Source: Chitinophagaceae bacterium UBA2375 (lineage in GTDB: Bacteria > Bacteroidota > Bacteroidia > Chitinophagales > Chitinophagaceae). From it: DNA of 36,290 nt. The stretch covers positions 27,045 to 63,334 of the forward strand of contig DDTB01000022.1 of assembly GCA_002343985.1 (NCBI GenBank). Reading direction: 5' to 3'. The notes beneath the pieces were generated by a model. That model had not been told where the DNA came from. It did not search any database and saw only the letters and a list, made by a program, of their open reading frames with translations. The translations under genes and the position numbers were made by a program. The stretch's first letter is position 1. Each line of letters starts with the position of its first letter. This document shows positions 35,609 to 36,290 of the stretch, piece by piece.

Positions 35609-35640
35609 TTTGACAGTACGGGCGCTTCCCCCTACCTTTG
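35609..35640 (+). promoter_or_regulatory. Promoter of atpA
   Basis: TTTG at 35609-35612, a 20-nt spacer and TACCTTTG at 35633-35640, an exact match to the Bacteroidota consensus. Spacing equals that of the atpB promoter, and the following bases share CCAAAATT with it. It gives atpA its own transcription start about 115 nt before the ATG. Confidence 0.85.
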
Positions 35641-35651
35641 CAGCCAAAATT

Positions 35652-35688
35652 CCGGGAGATGGATGTCCCGGGCCCCGATAAAGGGGGC
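35652..35688 (+). other. Tandem hairpins in the atpA leader
   Basis: CCGGGA (35652-35657) pairs with TCCCGG (35666-35671). Directly after it, GCCCC (35672-35676) pairs with GGGGC (35684-35688). Both GC-rich hairpins would form at the very 5' end of the atpA transcript, about 75 nt before the start codon. They may stabilise the mRNA. Confidence 0.5.
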
Positions 35689-35763
35689 GGACGGCCTCAG
35701 AAGATTGCCGAAAGCCGCACCGGAAGAGGGTTTAAACGTCTCTAATCGACAAATCATACAACT

Positions 35764-36290
35764 ATGGTAGAAATTAAACCAGATGAGATTTCGGCGATAC
35801 TTCGCCAGCAGCTCAGCAACTTTAACGCAGGCGCCAGCCTTGAAGAGGTTGGAACCGTTCTCCAGGTAGGTGACGGTATCGCCCGTGTGTACGGATTGAA
35901 TAATGTCCGTTCCGGTGAGCTGGTTGAATTCGGAAACGGCGTAAAAGCCATCGCCCTGAACCTGGAAGAAGACAATGTGGGTGTGGTATTGATGGGTGAT
36001 AGCAGCGAAATCAAAGAAGGTGATAAAGTAAAGCGTACCGGTAAGATCGCCTCCATTAAAGTAGGCGAAGGTATGTGCGGTCGCGTTATTAATACATTGG
36101 GAGAGCCTATCGACGGTAAAGGCCCGATTAAAGGTGAACTGTATGAAATGCCCCTGGAGCGCAAGGCCCCGGGTGTAATTTTCCGTGAGCCGGTAAAAGA
36201 ACCACTCCAGACAGGTATCAAGGCCATCGACGCCATGATCCCCATTGGCCGTGGCCAGCGTGAGTTGATCATCGGTGACCGCCAGACCGG
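35764..36290 (+). CDS. atpA: F-type ATP synthase subunit alpha (N-terminal part, runs off the window)
   Basis: The non-catalytic nucleotide-binding subunit of F1. The 175 codons present include the N-terminal VEIKPDEISAILRQQL, the beta-barrel domain (VLQVGDGIARVYGL, about 30-95) and the start of the nucleotide-binding domain, with LQTGIKAIDAMIPIGRGQRE. The window ends inside the P-loop GDRQTG. The start is ATG 35764. The rest of the gene, and probably atpG, lies beyond the window. Unlike the usual arrangement it is separated from atpH by about 6.6 kb holding two - strand genes, and it has its own promoter and leader. Confidence 0.96.
   Translation, partial: MVEIKPDEISAILRQQLSNFNAGASLEEVGTVLQVGDGIARVYGLNNVRSGELVEFGNGVKAIALNLEEDNVGVVLMGDSSEIKEGDKVKRTGKIASIKVGEGMCGRVINTLGEPIDGKGPIKGELYEMPLERKAPGVIFREPVKEPLQTGIKAIDAMIPIGRGQRELIIGDRQT

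Noticed and set aside
35552..35770. 72-codon + strand open frame before atpA
   Set aside because: It runs through the atpA promoter and leader and overlaps the atpA start. It has no recognisable protein features.

Overview
The window is chromosomal DNA of a Bacteroidota bacterium, most likely a member of the Chitinophagaceae or a close relative. That placement is an inference. It rests on type IX secretion system (T9SS) components and a T9SS C-terminal sorting domain, on promoters of the Bacteroidota form (TTTG, 20 nt, TAnnTTTG), on the near absence of Shine-Dalgarno sequences, and on the atp gene order B-E-F-H...A.

Region 1 (about 284-20290, all + strand) is one long exopolysaccharide locus with gaps of 1-30 bp and several ATGA overlaps. 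It encodes a Wza-type export lipoprotein, a Wzc-type chain-length regulator and tyrosine kinase, an ABC exporter or flippase, three GT4 glycosyltransferases, a GNAT acyltransferase, a Wzy-like membrane protein, a NodB-fold deacetylase, a fourth GT4 enzyme, and then a phosphoglycosyltransferase, sugar acetyltransferase, aminotransferase and 4,6-dehydratase. The last four match the PglC/D/E/F set, so the repeat unit probably starts with a di-N-acetylbacillosamine-type sugar. The run ends with a PorP/SprF-family outer-membrane protein and an OmpA-type protein with a beta-propeller, followed by a strong terminator.

Region 2 (20380-22157, - strand) is a two-component system with a PhoR-like kinase that lacks a sensor domain and an OmpR/PhoB-type regulator.

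Region 3 (22323-26368, + strand) is a secreted 741-residue protein of unrecognised family whose C-terminus shows His and Cys motifs like those of caspase/CHAT (clan CD) folds. An ABC exporter follows 20 bp behind.

Region 4 (26572-36290) holds ATP synthase genes atpB, atpE, atpF and atpH, ending in a terminator. Two - strand genes then interrupt the cluster: a polysaccharide pyruvyl transferase and a 1589-residue secreted M36 metalloprotease with Ig-like repeats and a T9SS signal. atpA restarts on the + strand from its own promoter and runs off the window. The promoters of atpB and atpA are close copies of each other.

The most interesting points are the exported caspase/CHAT-like protein, the split atp operon with matched promoters, the bacillosamine-type set in a Wza/Wzc locus without Wzx, and a glycosyltransferase gene that seems to lack a normal start codon.
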